From Streptomyces sp. CA-210063 (GTDB taxonomy: Bacteria; Actinomycetota; Actinomycetes; Streptomycetales; Streptomycetaceae): a stretch of DNA of 64,000 nt. Location: positions 6,076,001-6,140,000 of the forward strand of contig NZ_CP102512.1 of assembly GCF_024612015.1 (NCBI RefSeq), written 5' to 3'. The translations under genes and the position numbers were made by a program. Positions 57,176 to 64,000 of this stretch are shown here, piece after piece. The notes beneath the pieces were generated by a model that saw nothing but the letters and a program-made list of their open reading frames with translations, did not search any database and was not told where the DNA came from. Each line of letters opens with the position of its first letter. The stretch's first letter is position 1.

Positions 57176-60100
57176 GTGGCGGGCACGTCCCCCGACAGGT
57201 CGAAGCGGTACGAGTCGTCGACGGGGTCGACGTCGGGGAGCGAGGCGCCGATCCCGGACGCCCCGGCCCCCGGAGCCACCGGCTCCCTCCCGGGCCAGTC
57301 CTCCGGCTCCACCGAGCCAACCCCTGACCCCCGCATCTCGATGTCCCGCGAACCGGCCCCAAAAGTCGACCAGGCAACGGCGGTCTTCTCCCGGCGGGCA
57401 CTCCTCGAGGCGACCGAGACGGCCGAGGCGTCCAAGGCGTCCAAGGCTGAGGCTCTGAGGCCGACCGGGGCGGAGGACGCCGACGGGGTGGGCACCGAGG
57501 GGGCGCGGGCCAAGGGGTCGGGGGCCGAGAGGGCTGGGACTGCTGGGCCGGGAACCGGCGAGGCAGGCTCCGCCGAGCCGGGGACCGTTGGGTCGTTGAC
57601 CGGCAAGTCGGGGGCCGCTGGGGCTGGGACCGGCAAGTCGGGGGCCGCTGGGGCTGGGACCGGCAAGTCGGAGGCCGCTGGGCCGGGGACCGGTGAGTCG
57701 GAGACAGGCCGGGGCGATGCTGCGGACGGCGAGGGCTCGGATGCCGGGCGATCGGACGCCGACGGGTCGGACGCCGACTCGGGCGGCGGTGACGGGGCTG
57801 ACGAGGCCGCAGAGGGCTCGGGCGGCGCCTCTGGCGGCGACGCTGGGGTGCAGGCCGGCAGTGAGGCCGACGCCGACGCCGAGGAGTTGAGCGGGGACGA
57901 GCCGGGCGGGGCGGACGAGGCTGTGGAGGGCTTGGACGGTGCCTCTGGCGGCGACGCTGGGGTGCGGGCCGGCAGTGAGGCCGACGCCGACGCCGAGGAG
58001 TTGAGCGGGGACGAGCCGGGCGGGGCTGACGAGGCTGTGGAGGGCTTGGACGGTGCCTCTGGCGGCGACGCGGGGGCGCGGGCCGGCAGCGACGCCGACG
58101 AGGTCGAGCCGAGCGGGGACGACGAGGCTGCCGAAGCTGGGCCGGAGGCCGGGGCTGAGGCCGGGGGCGGTGACGCTGACCCGCGCGTGCGGGGTGCCGT
58201 CGCGCCCACCCGTGCCGCCCCAGCGGCACGACTGCCCGCAGTTGGGGCGGGGGAGGAAGCGGACTCCGAGGAGGACGTGGAAACCCAGGACGACGCCGAA
58301 CCCGAGGCTGCTCAGGAGCCCGACGCCGAGCCGAAGGCGGCCACGGCACCCGGCTCCGCCGTCGGCACCGAGCCGAAGACCGCCACAGCGCCCGGCTCCG
58401 CCGCTGACAAGGGGCCTGGCGAGGAGGGCGAGAGCGCACCCGCCTCCGCCTCCGCAGACGTACGGCCCGGCGCCGCCGACGACGGGACGGACCCCCGTTC
58501 CGCCGATGGGACGCACCCCCGTTCCGCCGACGCGGCGGATCCCCGTTCCGCCCTCGACGCACGGCCCGGCGCCGCCGTCGACGCGGCGGGCCCCGGTTTC
58601 GCCGTCGACGCGCGGGCCGGCGCTGTTGACGAGTCGGCGTCCGGTACCGGCGGCGGTTCGGACGTCGGCGATCCTGTGGTGGACGATGGGCCGGAAGTCG
58701 CTGACGACGAGCCGGAAGCCGCCGACGGTGAGGACGTTCCACAGGGGCCACCCGCAGGTGACGACGAAAGTCGCACGGGTGGTGCGGGTGGGGAGTCGGG
58801 GGGCGATGGCGGAGCCGAGGCGGATCGGCCGGTCGACCAGCCGACCGCGATCTTCCGGGCTCCCCGGCCGCCCGCTGTGGATCAGCCCACCACCATGCTC
58901 AAGCTGGGGGGCGGGGCAGCCAAGCCCGCCGAGGACGCCGAGGGTGACGAGGGTGACGACGCTGACGCCGCGCCTCCCGTCGAGCGCACCAGCAAATTCG
59001 TAGCGCTCAAGTCCCTGGACGAACCCACCGCGCCCAAGCCCCCGGAGGGCCCCGCCGCCCTCAGCCCGGCGGAGGCGACGCGGGCCATTCCTCAGGTGGG
59101 GCCGGAGCGCACCACGCAGCAGCCGCTGCCGCCGAAGCCGCCGCTGGATCTCCTGGCGGAGCTGACGAACACACCGCCGCCCCGGCAGACCCCCGTGCGG
59201 ACGGTCATCCGCCGGGTCAAGATCTGGACGCCGCTGGCGATCCTGCTGGCGATCGTGTTTGCGGTCGTACAGGCTGTGCGCCCGCTCCCGACCCCGACGC
59301 TCGCGCTGACGACCGACGCGTCGTACGCCTTCGAGGGCGAGAAGGTCTCCCTCCCCTGGCCCGGCGAGGGCCAGGGCTGGATGGACGTCAACGGCATCGG
59401 CACGGTGGACAGCTTCGGCGAGCAGAAGCCCGTGGCCATCGGCTCCGTCGCCAAGGCGATGACCGCGTACGTCATCCTCAAGGAACACCCGATGAAGGTC
59501 GGCTCGAAGGGCGCGACGATCCCGGTCGACGCGAAGGCGGAGACCGAGGGCGGATACGACGAGGACGGCAAGGGCGAGTCCACGCTCAACACCGTCAAGG
59601 AGGGCGACAAGCTCACCCAGTACGACGCGATCGCGGCCATCATGATTCCGTCCGCGAACAACATCGCGCGGCTGCTCGCCCGTTGGGACAGCAACGGTTC
59701 CGAGGAGGAGTTCGTCAAGAAGATGAACGCCGCCGCCAAGGACCTCGGCATGACCAACACCACGTACACCGACCCCTCCGGGCTGAAGGAGACGACGGTC
59801 TCCACCGCCGAGGACCAGGTCAAGCTCGGCAACGCGCTGGTACAGATGAAGGCCCTCACCGACATCACCAAGCTGCCCGAGTGGACGGACCCCTCAGGCC
59901 TGAAACACCGGAACTACAACACCCTCGTCCCGTACGACAACGCCATCGGCATCAAGACCGGCTCCACCACGGCCGCCGGCGGCAACCTGCTCTTCGCGGC
60001 CACGAAGGAGGTCGGCGGTGAGACGGTGATCGTCGTCGGCGCGATCCTCGGGCAGCACACGCCGCCGATCATCGACACGGTCAACGCGGTCAGCAAGACG

Positions 60101-60421
60101 GCCATGGTCGCCGCCCAGGACGCCCTGACCTCCAGCACGATCCTGAAGAAGGGCGACGTCGTCGGATATGTCGACGACGGGCTCGGCGGACAGACCCCGG
60201 TCGTGGTCACGAAGGACGTCTCGGCGGTCGGCTGGGCCGGCAAGACCGTCAAGCTCGAACTCGACCCGAGCGAGTCCATCCCGAACGAGGCGAAGACGGG
60301 CACCGAGGTGGGCTCCCTGACCGTCGGCGACGGTTCCGGCGACGGCGTCGTGGTACCGGTCGCCCTCCAGAAGGACCTCACCGAACCCGGCTTCGGCACG
60401 AGGCTGACCCGAGTGAGCTGA
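57176..60421 (+). CDS. D-alanyl-D-alanine carboxypeptidase with giant acidic N-terminal extension
   Basis: A 1081-residue protein; GTG 57176 has GGGAGGAGG upstream. Residues 1 to about 680 are low complexity and very acidic (Ala/Gly/Asp/Glu), with repeats such as SGAAGAGTGK and three 38-residue units (GADEAVEGLDGASGGDAG...). A membrane segment follows at about 684-705 (WTPLAILLAIVFAVVQAV). The extracytoplasmic S11/PBP5-type peptidase has S-x-x-K in IGSVAKAMTAY (about 757-760), S-x-N in IPSANNIAR (about 826) and K-T-G-S (about 927). It trims the fifth residue of muropeptide stems. The acidic part lies in the cytoplasm. Family members usually have 400-450 residues. It is the last gene before a 24-bp-stem terminator. 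Confidence 0.9.
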   Translation: MAGTSPDRSKRYESSTGSTSGSEAPIPDAPAPGATGSLPGQSSGSTEPTPDPRISMSREPAPKVDQATAVFSRRALLEATETAEASKASKAEALRPTGAEDADGVGTEGARAKGSGAERAGTAGPGTGEAGSAEPGTVGSLTGKSGAAGAGTGKSGAAGAGTGKSEAAGPGTGESETGRGDAADGEGSDAGRSDADGSDADSGGGDGADEAAEGSGGASGGDAGVQAGSEADADAEELSGDEPGGADEAVEGLDGASGGDAGVRAGSEADADAEELSGDEPGGADEAVEGLDGASGGDAGARAGSDADEVEPSGDDEAAEAGPEAGAEAGGGDADPRVRGAVAPTRAAPAARLPAVGAGEEADSEEDVETQDDAEPEAAQEPDAEPKAATAPGSAVGTEPKTATAPGSAADKGPGEEGESAPASASADVRPGAADDGTDPRSADGTHPRSADAADPRSALDARPGAAVDAAGPGFAVDARAGAVDESASGTGGGSDVGDPVVDDGPEVADDEPEAADGEDVPQGPPAGDDESRTGGAGGESGGDGGAEADRPVDQPTAIFRAPRPPAVDQPTTMLKLGGGAAKPAEDAEGDEGDDADAAPPVERTSKFVALKSLDEPTAPKPPEGPAALSPAEATRAIPQVGPERTTQQPLPPKPPLDLLAELTNTPPPRQTPVRTVIRRVKIWTPLAILLAIVFAVVQAVRPLPTPTLALTTDASYAFEGEKVSLPWPGEGQGWMDVNGIGTVDSFGEQKPVAIGSVAKAMTAYVILKEHPMKVGSKGATIPVDAKAETEGGYDEDGKGESTLNTVKEGDKLTQYDAIAAIMIPSANNIARLLARWDSNGSEEEFVKKMNAAAKDLGMTNTTYTDPSGLKETTVSTAEDQVKLGNALVQMKALTDITKLPEWTDPSGLKHRNYNTLVPYDNAIGIKTGSTTAAGGNLLFAATKEVGGETVIVVGAILGQHTPPIIDTVNAVSKTAMVAAQDALTSSTILKKGDVVGYVDDGLGGQTPVVVTKDVSAVGWAGKTVKLELDPSESIPNEAKTGTEVGSLTVGDGSGDGVVVPVALQKDLTEPGFGTRLTRVS
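57794..58135. repeat. Three 114-bp repeats inside the carboxypeptidase N-terminus
   Basis: Units start at 57794, 57908 and 58022 and encode 38-residue G-A-D-E-A repeats; units 1 and 2 are almost identical and unit 3 diverges at its end. Smaller units (TCGGGGGCCGCTGGGGCTGG, near 57607-57660) precede them. All keep frame. Confidence 0.88.
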
Positions 60422-60476
60422 CCACCGCGGTACGGCAGCACGAACCGAACAGGGCGGCACGAACGGAAGAGGGCGG

Positions 60477-60538
60477 CACGAACGGAAGAGGCGCCCCTCC
60501 AGGCCACCGAGCCAGGAGGGGCGCCTCTTCCGTTCGTG
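60477..60538. terminator. 24-bp-stem bidirectional terminator
   Basis: CACGAACGGAAGAGGCGCCC... (60477-60500) pairs perfectly with 60515-60538 around a 14-nt loop. It lies between the convergent carboxypeptidase (end 60421) and membrane-protein gene (end 60549). The left arm is preceded by two further 19-bp copies of GCGGCACGAACGGAAGAGG-like sequence (60434-60478), so the arm is part of a tandem repeat. Confidence 0.9.
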
Positions 60539-60548
60539 AGGGCGTGCC

Positions 60549-62303
60549 CTACGGCTCCGCCTTCTCGTCCGCTTCCTTCTCGCACTCCAGCGCCGTCGTC
60601 CGTGAAGGCCCCCCGTACTGGGAGCTGATGCGGACGTCCCCCGCCTCGTGGACCGTCAGACGGGTGAACTCGGTGAGGTCGCCGTCGGACTCGCGGTCGG
60701 CGGTGAGGCAGCCGTTGTCGGCCCAGAGCCAGGGGGAGTAGGCGACGCGGACGATGACCTCGCCGGGCTCCGGCATATGGACGACGAGGTTGGCGCCGTC
60801 GGCGCTCACGACGGAGGCCGGCTCGTCGACCAGCGGGGTCGCGTTCTTCACCCGGTAGATCTTCCAGTTGGCGTCCTGCCAGACGGGCTCCAGATAGTCC
60901 GGCCCGCTGGTCACCAGGGCGTGTTCGAGCTCGGCGGGCCCGTCCGGCTCGCCGTTGACGAGGACGACGAAGCCGACGGCCCACTGGGAGAGCCAGGCCT
61001 TGTAGGCGGCCGGGGTGAAGGCGCCCTCGGGCACCTCCGTCCCGCCGTGGCCCTCGTAGAAGAGACGGCCGCGTTCGACGTCGGCCTGCCGGTTCCAGCC
61101 GCGCGCCATGTTGATGTACGGGGCGAGGATGGCAGCCTCGCGGTGGTCGCGGGCCGGTACCACCTCGACGCGGGTCTTCCAGGCGCCGAGCCGCTTCAGT
61201 TCGTTCACGACACCGTCGGTCTTCACGGCCCACTCGGGCACCTTGGTGTTGGTGACGATGTCGGCGGTCGTCTTGCCGGTCAGCCAGGTCACGGAGAACA
61301 CCAGGGCCACCGCGCCGGCCACGATCCGCCGCCGGGGGGTGAACCAGGACAGCGGCAGCCGGGAGTCGTCCGTGCGTGCCTGGCCCCGGTGCAGGCAGAT
61401 CGCCAGGGCGGCCGCCGGGCCCGCGAGCTCCAGGAGGCGTTCGACGTTGGTGCCGATGGGGGTGGGGATCAGATAGCAGAGGACCACGCCGAGCGCGTAG
61501 ATCGCGGCGCTCAGGCGGAGCACCCGCCAGGCGCTCGGCGCGACCAGCACGACCAGGGAGCACAGCACGACTGGCGGCCATATCCGGCTGAAGGCCATGG
61601 GCTGCTCGCCCTCGAAGGGGAACAGCACGGTGGTGACGGCGACGACGGTCACCGGCGGCACGAGCAGCGCCGCCGCCCGGCCCCACTCGCGGCACAGCAG
61701 ATACGCGGCGCCGACCACGAGGAGGAACAGCCCGGCGACGGGGCTCCCCATCGTGGACAGCGTCGCGCACACCGCCGCCACGGCGAACCGCCACCGGCCG
61801 CGCCCGCTCAGCACGGCGACCAGGGCCCCCATCGCGAAGGCCGTGCCCAGCATGAACGTGGAGCGCCCCGACACCACCTGGCACCACAGGGAGAACGTCG
61901 CCGCCAGCGCGATCGGCACCGGCTTGCGTACGCCCGTGCGGGTGACGACCATGCCGGCGAGCCAGGAGGCGGAGAGCCCCGACACCAGCGTGACCGGGAC
62001 GACGCCGCACACCGCCATCAGATACGGCGAGAGCACGCTGTAGTTCGCCGCGTGCAGTCCGCCGTACCAGAACAGGTTGACCGCGGAGTCCGGGTACGTC
62101 TTCGCGAACTCCGCCCACGCCACCTGGGCCGCCAGATCGCCACCACCGGTCGCGAAGACCGCCCACCACACGAAGTACAGCGGCAGGGCGCACAGGGCGG
62201 CCAGGAGGGGCACTCGGTGGCGCTCGCGCCACGGCTCGCGCGTCGGCGACGGTTCGTCGGCGCGCGAGACGGGTCGCCGTGGGGTCAGTTCGGCAAAGGC
62301 CAC
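60549..62303 (-). CDS. Polytopic membrane protein, possible GT-C-like glycosyltransferase
   Basis: A 584-residue protein. About 10 to 11 membrane segments span residues about 32-350, including the first loop VFATGGGDLAAQVAWAEFAKTYPDSAVNLFWYGGLHAANYSVLSPYLMAVCG, with a D-x-x-Q-x-x-W-x-E-type acidic motif after the first segment, as in GT-C enzymes. About 370-584 is a soluble extracytoplasmic domain rich in aromatic residues (WNRQADVERGRLFYEGHGG, PDYLEPVWQDANWKIYRVKN). It is often annotated simply as a membrane or MFS-like protein. Donor and acceptor are unknown. Start GTG 62303. Confidence 0.75.
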   Translation of the reverse strand: MAFAELTPRRPVSRADEPSPTREPWRERHRVPLLAALCALPLYFVWWAVFATGGGDLAAQVAWAEFAKTYPDSAVNLFWYGGLHAANYSVLSPYLMAVCGVVPVTLVSGLSASWLAGMVVTRTGVRKPVPIALAATFSLWCQVVSGRSTFMLGTAFAMGALVAVLSGRGRWRFAVAAVCATLSTMGSPVAGLFLLVVGAAYLLCREWGRAAALLVPPVTVVAVTTVLFPFEGEQPMAFSRIWPPVVLCSLVVLVAPSAWRVLRLSAAIYALGVVLCYLIPTPIGTNVERLLELAGPAAALAICLHRGQARTDDSRLPLSWFTPRRRIVAGAVALVFSVTWLTGKTTADIVTNTKVPEWAVKTDGVVNELKRLGAWKTRVEVVPARDHREAAILAPYINMARGWNRQADVERGRLFYEGHGGTEVPEGAFTPAAYKAWLSQWAVGFVVLVNGEPDGPAELEHALVTSGPDYLEPVWQDANWKIYRVKNATPLVDEPASVVSADGANLVVHMPEPGEVIVRVAYSPWLWADNGCLTADRESDGDLTEFTRLTVHEAGDVRISSQYGGPSRTTALECEKEADEKAEP

Positions 62304-62434
62304 TGCGGCTCTTCCGTTCCGTTCGACTCGTGCGGGCGGGTGCGGGTCTTCACAGACGTCTTCCCAGACGTTCTCCGTGTGTTGAGGTAGACGCTAATCA
62401 CTCACTGACAGTTGGCCGACAGGACGTGTGCGAT

Positions 62435-62472
62435 CCGCTGCGGCCGTAGGGAAACCCCTACGGCCGCAGCGG
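62435..62472. terminator. 17-bp-stem terminator after the MerR gene
   Basis: CCGCTGCGGCCGTAGGG (62435-62451), loop AAAC, CCCTACGGCCGCAGCGG (62456-62472). A perfect stem just after the MerR stop (62490) on the minus strand. It should stop read-through into the membrane-protein gene. Confidence 0.88.
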
Positions 62473-62489
62473 CCACGGCTGTGTCAGGG

Positions 62490-63425
62490 TCAGGATGCGA
62501 CCGGGAACGCCACGTCGCACACCGGGTCCTCGGGGCCCGCCGCGTCCCAGTCCGCGAAGTAGATCTCGCGGCACGGGCCGACGACCTCCAGCCCCTGCCC
62601 GGCGATCCACCGCTCGACCGCCTCGAAGGCCGCGAGGATCTGCGGATGCGCCACCTGGGCCTTGGTGATCCGGGTGTACACCAGCCGCCCCGCCGGCTCG
62701 ACGCGCACCTCGGTCTCCCAGGCCCGCCCGTGCTCGGCCGCCCACGCCCGGGCGGCACCCTCGTCCGCCACCGGCACACACGACTCGGCGGGGCCGTCGC
62801 TCTCCATGGACACCTCGGAGTGGTACACCACGAACGGCGCCCCGGTGGTTCCGCCGCAGACCGCCGCACCCTCCTCCAGCCGCCCCAGCGACGCCCCGAT
62901 CCACGCCGGCAACTCGTCCGCCAGGGTGTGCCTCGACTGGGTCAACAGCACCTGCGGCGCCGTATCGACCGTTTCGACGACAAACTTCCCATATGTCTCG
63001 TCCATGCCGTTCACTCCAGGGTCCCTTCCCGACAACCGTCCACGGAGGTAGGCGACAAGGGTCCGCTGGGACGCGAACCGTTCCTCGGCCCCGGCCCAGT
63101 ACGCGGCGAGCCGGTCGGCGGCCAGGGTGCCGTCCAGTTCGACGGCGTCCACGATCTCGGCGATCCGCGCGAGAGGCATGTCGAGCTGCCGCAACAGGGC
63201 CACCAGACGGGCACGCTCGACCTGGTCGGTCCGGTAGTACCGGTAGCCGTTCACCTCGTCGACGTACGCCGGTGTGAGCAGCCCCAGCCGGTCGTACAGT
63301 CGCAGCGCCTTCGCCGACAGCCGCGCGCGGGCGGCGAAGGCGCCGATGGTGAGCAGGTCGTCCATGTCCGGCGGGTCCACTGGGTCCACTGGGTCCACTG
63401 GGTCCACTGGGTTCACTGGGTTCAC
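62490..63425 (-). CDS. MerR-family regulator with GyrI-like effector domain
   Basis: A 311-residue protein. The MerR HTH begins MDDLLTIGAFAARARLSAKALRLYDRLGLLTPAYVDEVNGYRYYRTDQVERARLVALLRQLDMPL (about 21-85). The C-terminal 150 residues fit the GyrI/AraC-effector-binding fold (YGKFVVETVDTAPQVLLTQSRHTL ... CREIYFADWD). This BmrR-like layout senses small hydrophobic ligands. GGAGGA seven bases upstream supports GTG 63425, giving the extension MNPVNPVDPVDPVDPVDPPD, coded by a 9-bp tandem repeat. ATG 63365, the canonical MerR start, has no good ribosome-binding site. It ends at a strong terminator. Confidence 0.88.
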   Translation of the reverse strand: MNPVNPVDPVDPVDPVDPPDMDDLLTIGAFAARARLSAKALRLYDRLGLLTPAYVDEVNGYRYYRTDQVERARLVALLRQLDMPLARIAEIVDAVELDGTLAADRLAAYWAGAEERFASQRTLVAYLRGRLSGRDPGVNGMDETYGKFVVETVDTAPQVLLTQSRHTLADELPAWIGASLGRLEEGAAVCGGTTGAPFVVYHSEVSMESDGPAESCVPVADEGAARAWAAEHGRAWETEVRVEPAGRLVYTRITKAQVAHPQILAAFEAVERWIAGQGLEVVGPCREIYFADWDAAGPEDPVCDVAFPVAS

Positions 63426-63426
63426 T
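63373..63426. repeat. Six tandem 9-bp units at the MerR start
   Basis: Six GGGT(C/T)CACT units on the plus strand (54 bp) code V-(N/D)-P repeats on the minus strand at the N-terminus of the MerR protein. Units nearest the start differ by one base (GGGTTCACT). Nine-bp copy-number change would keep the frame. Confidence 0.9.
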
Positions 63427-63517
63427 GGGCCATCCTCCGTCGCCGGGCGCCTTCCGCCCGGCGAGAAGGACGGTGCCCCTTACCCCAGGGGCAAGGTCAA
63501 CGGCGGCCCGCCGGGCG

Positions 63518-64000
63518 TCAGCCGAGGGCCTTCTCCACGGCGGCGACCAGCTCCGCCGACTCGGGTTCGGTCTGCGGGGAGAAGCGGGCGACGACCGAGC
63601 CGTCGCGGCCGATCAGGAACTTCTCGAAGTTCCAGCGGATGTCACCGGTGTGGCCCTCGGCGTCCGCGTGGCCCACCAGACGCTCGTACAGCGTGTGCCG
63701 TCCCTCCCCGTTGACCTCGACCTTCTCGGTCATCGGGAAGGTCACGCCGTACGTCGCCGAGCAGAACTCCGCGATCTCCTCGGCCGAGCCCGGCTCCTGC
63801 CCCATGAACTGGTTGCACGGCACCCCGAGCACGGTGAAGCCCTGCGCGGCGTAGCGCGCGTGCAGCGCTTCCAGGCCCGTGTACTGGGGGGTGAGACCGC
63901 ACTTGGAGGCCACGTTCACCACGAGAACGGCCTGCCCGGCGTACTGGGCGAGGTCCGCGGAACCGCCCTTCAGGGCATCGATCTCTACGTCGAGGACGGA
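63518..64000 (-). CDS. Glutathione peroxidase, 5' end cut by window end
   Basis: 161 codons are present and the start lies a few codons outside. The peroxidatic-cysteine motif is VVNVASKCGLTPQYTGLEAL; GVPCNQFMGQEPGS and the WNFEKFLI motif (Trp) complete the active site. It uses Cys, not selenocysteine. Bacterial enzymes of this type reduce lipid hydroperoxides, usually with thioredoxin. It is followed by MerR with a 92-bp gap containing a GCCCCT/AGGGGC hairpin. Confidence 0.92.
   Translation of the reverse strand, partial: SVLDVEIDALKGGSADLAQYAGQAVLVVNVASKCGLTPQYTGLEALHARYAAQGFTVLGVPCNQFMGQEPGSAEEIAEFCSATYGVTFPMTEKVEVNGEGRHTLYERLVGHADAEGHTGDIRWNFEKFLIGRDGSVVARFSPQTEPESAELVAAVEKALG

Noticed and set aside
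57083..59488. An 801-codon minus-strand frame antisense to the acidic part of the carboxypeptidase
   Set aside because: It mirrors the repetitive acidic coding sequence, with repeats matching the sense gene, and has no independent domain or ribosome-binding site.

Overview
This 64 kb window is high-GC actinobacterial chromosome, almost certainly Streptomyces. Third-position G/C bias is extreme, GTG/TTG starts and 4-bp stop/start overlaps are frequent, and the gene families are typical of the genus: AfsR/AfsS, FbiC, XRE-DUF397 regulator pairs, SARP/BTAD domains, FG-GAP and LamG secreted proteins, DUF574 methyltransferase. From memory, the order afsR ... fbiC ... D-Ala-D-Ala carboxypeptidase ... 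glutathione peroxidase resembles the S. coelicolor SCO4425-SCO4444 neighbourhood. No tRNA, rRNA, CRISPR array or complete insertion sequence was seen.

Layout. 1-5 kb: a catabolic block on both strands (enoyl-CoA hydratase, DUF35 zinc-ribbon protein and thiolase-like protein leftward; fatty-acyl-CoA ligase rightward). 5-10 kb: an O-antigen-ligase-like membrane protein, then afsS and afsR, the pleiotropic secondary-metabolism regulators. 10.4-12.7 kb: amidohydrolase plus a luciferase-like (LLM) flavin/F420 enzyme. 12.7-15 kb: a degraded stretch with gene remnants, a VOC protein and a nucleotidyltransferase. 15-17.7 kb: a LuxR-type regulator and two related secreted proteins with aerolysin-like sequence character. 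17.9-23.2 kb: a second catabolic block (SDR, LLM enzyme, D-aminoacylase-type amidohydrolase, aldehyde dehydrogenase). 23.4-27.1 kb: HAD-like protein, TmrB-like P-loop protein, lipoprotein, virginiamycin B lyase-like propeller, methyltransferase. 27.1-30.8 kb: transposase remnant, XRE-DUF397-HATPase module and a toxin-antitoxin-like pair. 30.8-39.6 kb: deazaflavin-type oxidoreductase, EEP hydrolase, DUF574 methyltransferase, PHP metallohydrolase, serine hydrolase, LLM enzyme and fbiC (F420 biosynthesis). 39.7-45.4 kb: LamG protein, a second XRE-DUF397-HATPase module, an HTH protein and a second toxin-antitoxin-like pair. 45.4-52.3 kb: membrane protein, FG-GAP protein, ADP-ribosylglycohydrolase, GNAT, chloramphenicol phosphotransferase, SUKH-like protein, sodium:solute symporter. 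52.5-54.3 kb: a third catabolic fragment (divergent SDR and a DABB-like protein). 54.4-64 kb: third XRE-DUF397 pair, GPP34 protein, D-Ala-D-Ala carboxypeptidase with a huge acidic N-terminus, membrane protein, MerR regulator, glutathione peroxidase (cut by the window end).

The strongest unexplained signal is one exact palindrome, CTGAC-N5-GTCAG, present seven times and only at the promoters of the three separated catabolic blocks (3.2, 10.4, 17.9-18.8 and 53.4 kb). It ties acyl-CoA ligase, thiolase/DUF35, hydratase, two amidohydrolases, two LLM oxidoreductases, two SDRs, an aldehyde dehydrogenase and a DABB-like protein into one apparent regulon for an unidentified lipid- or terpenoid/steroid-like substrate. 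No cognate regulator is encoded in the window. Other notable signals are a tandem pair of putative secreted pore-forming proteins, two paralogous toxin-antitoxin-like pairs beside XRE-DUF397-HATPase modules, a dispersed 70-bp palindromic element in two opposite-facing copies, and an 86-bp-arm inverted repeat next to fbiC.
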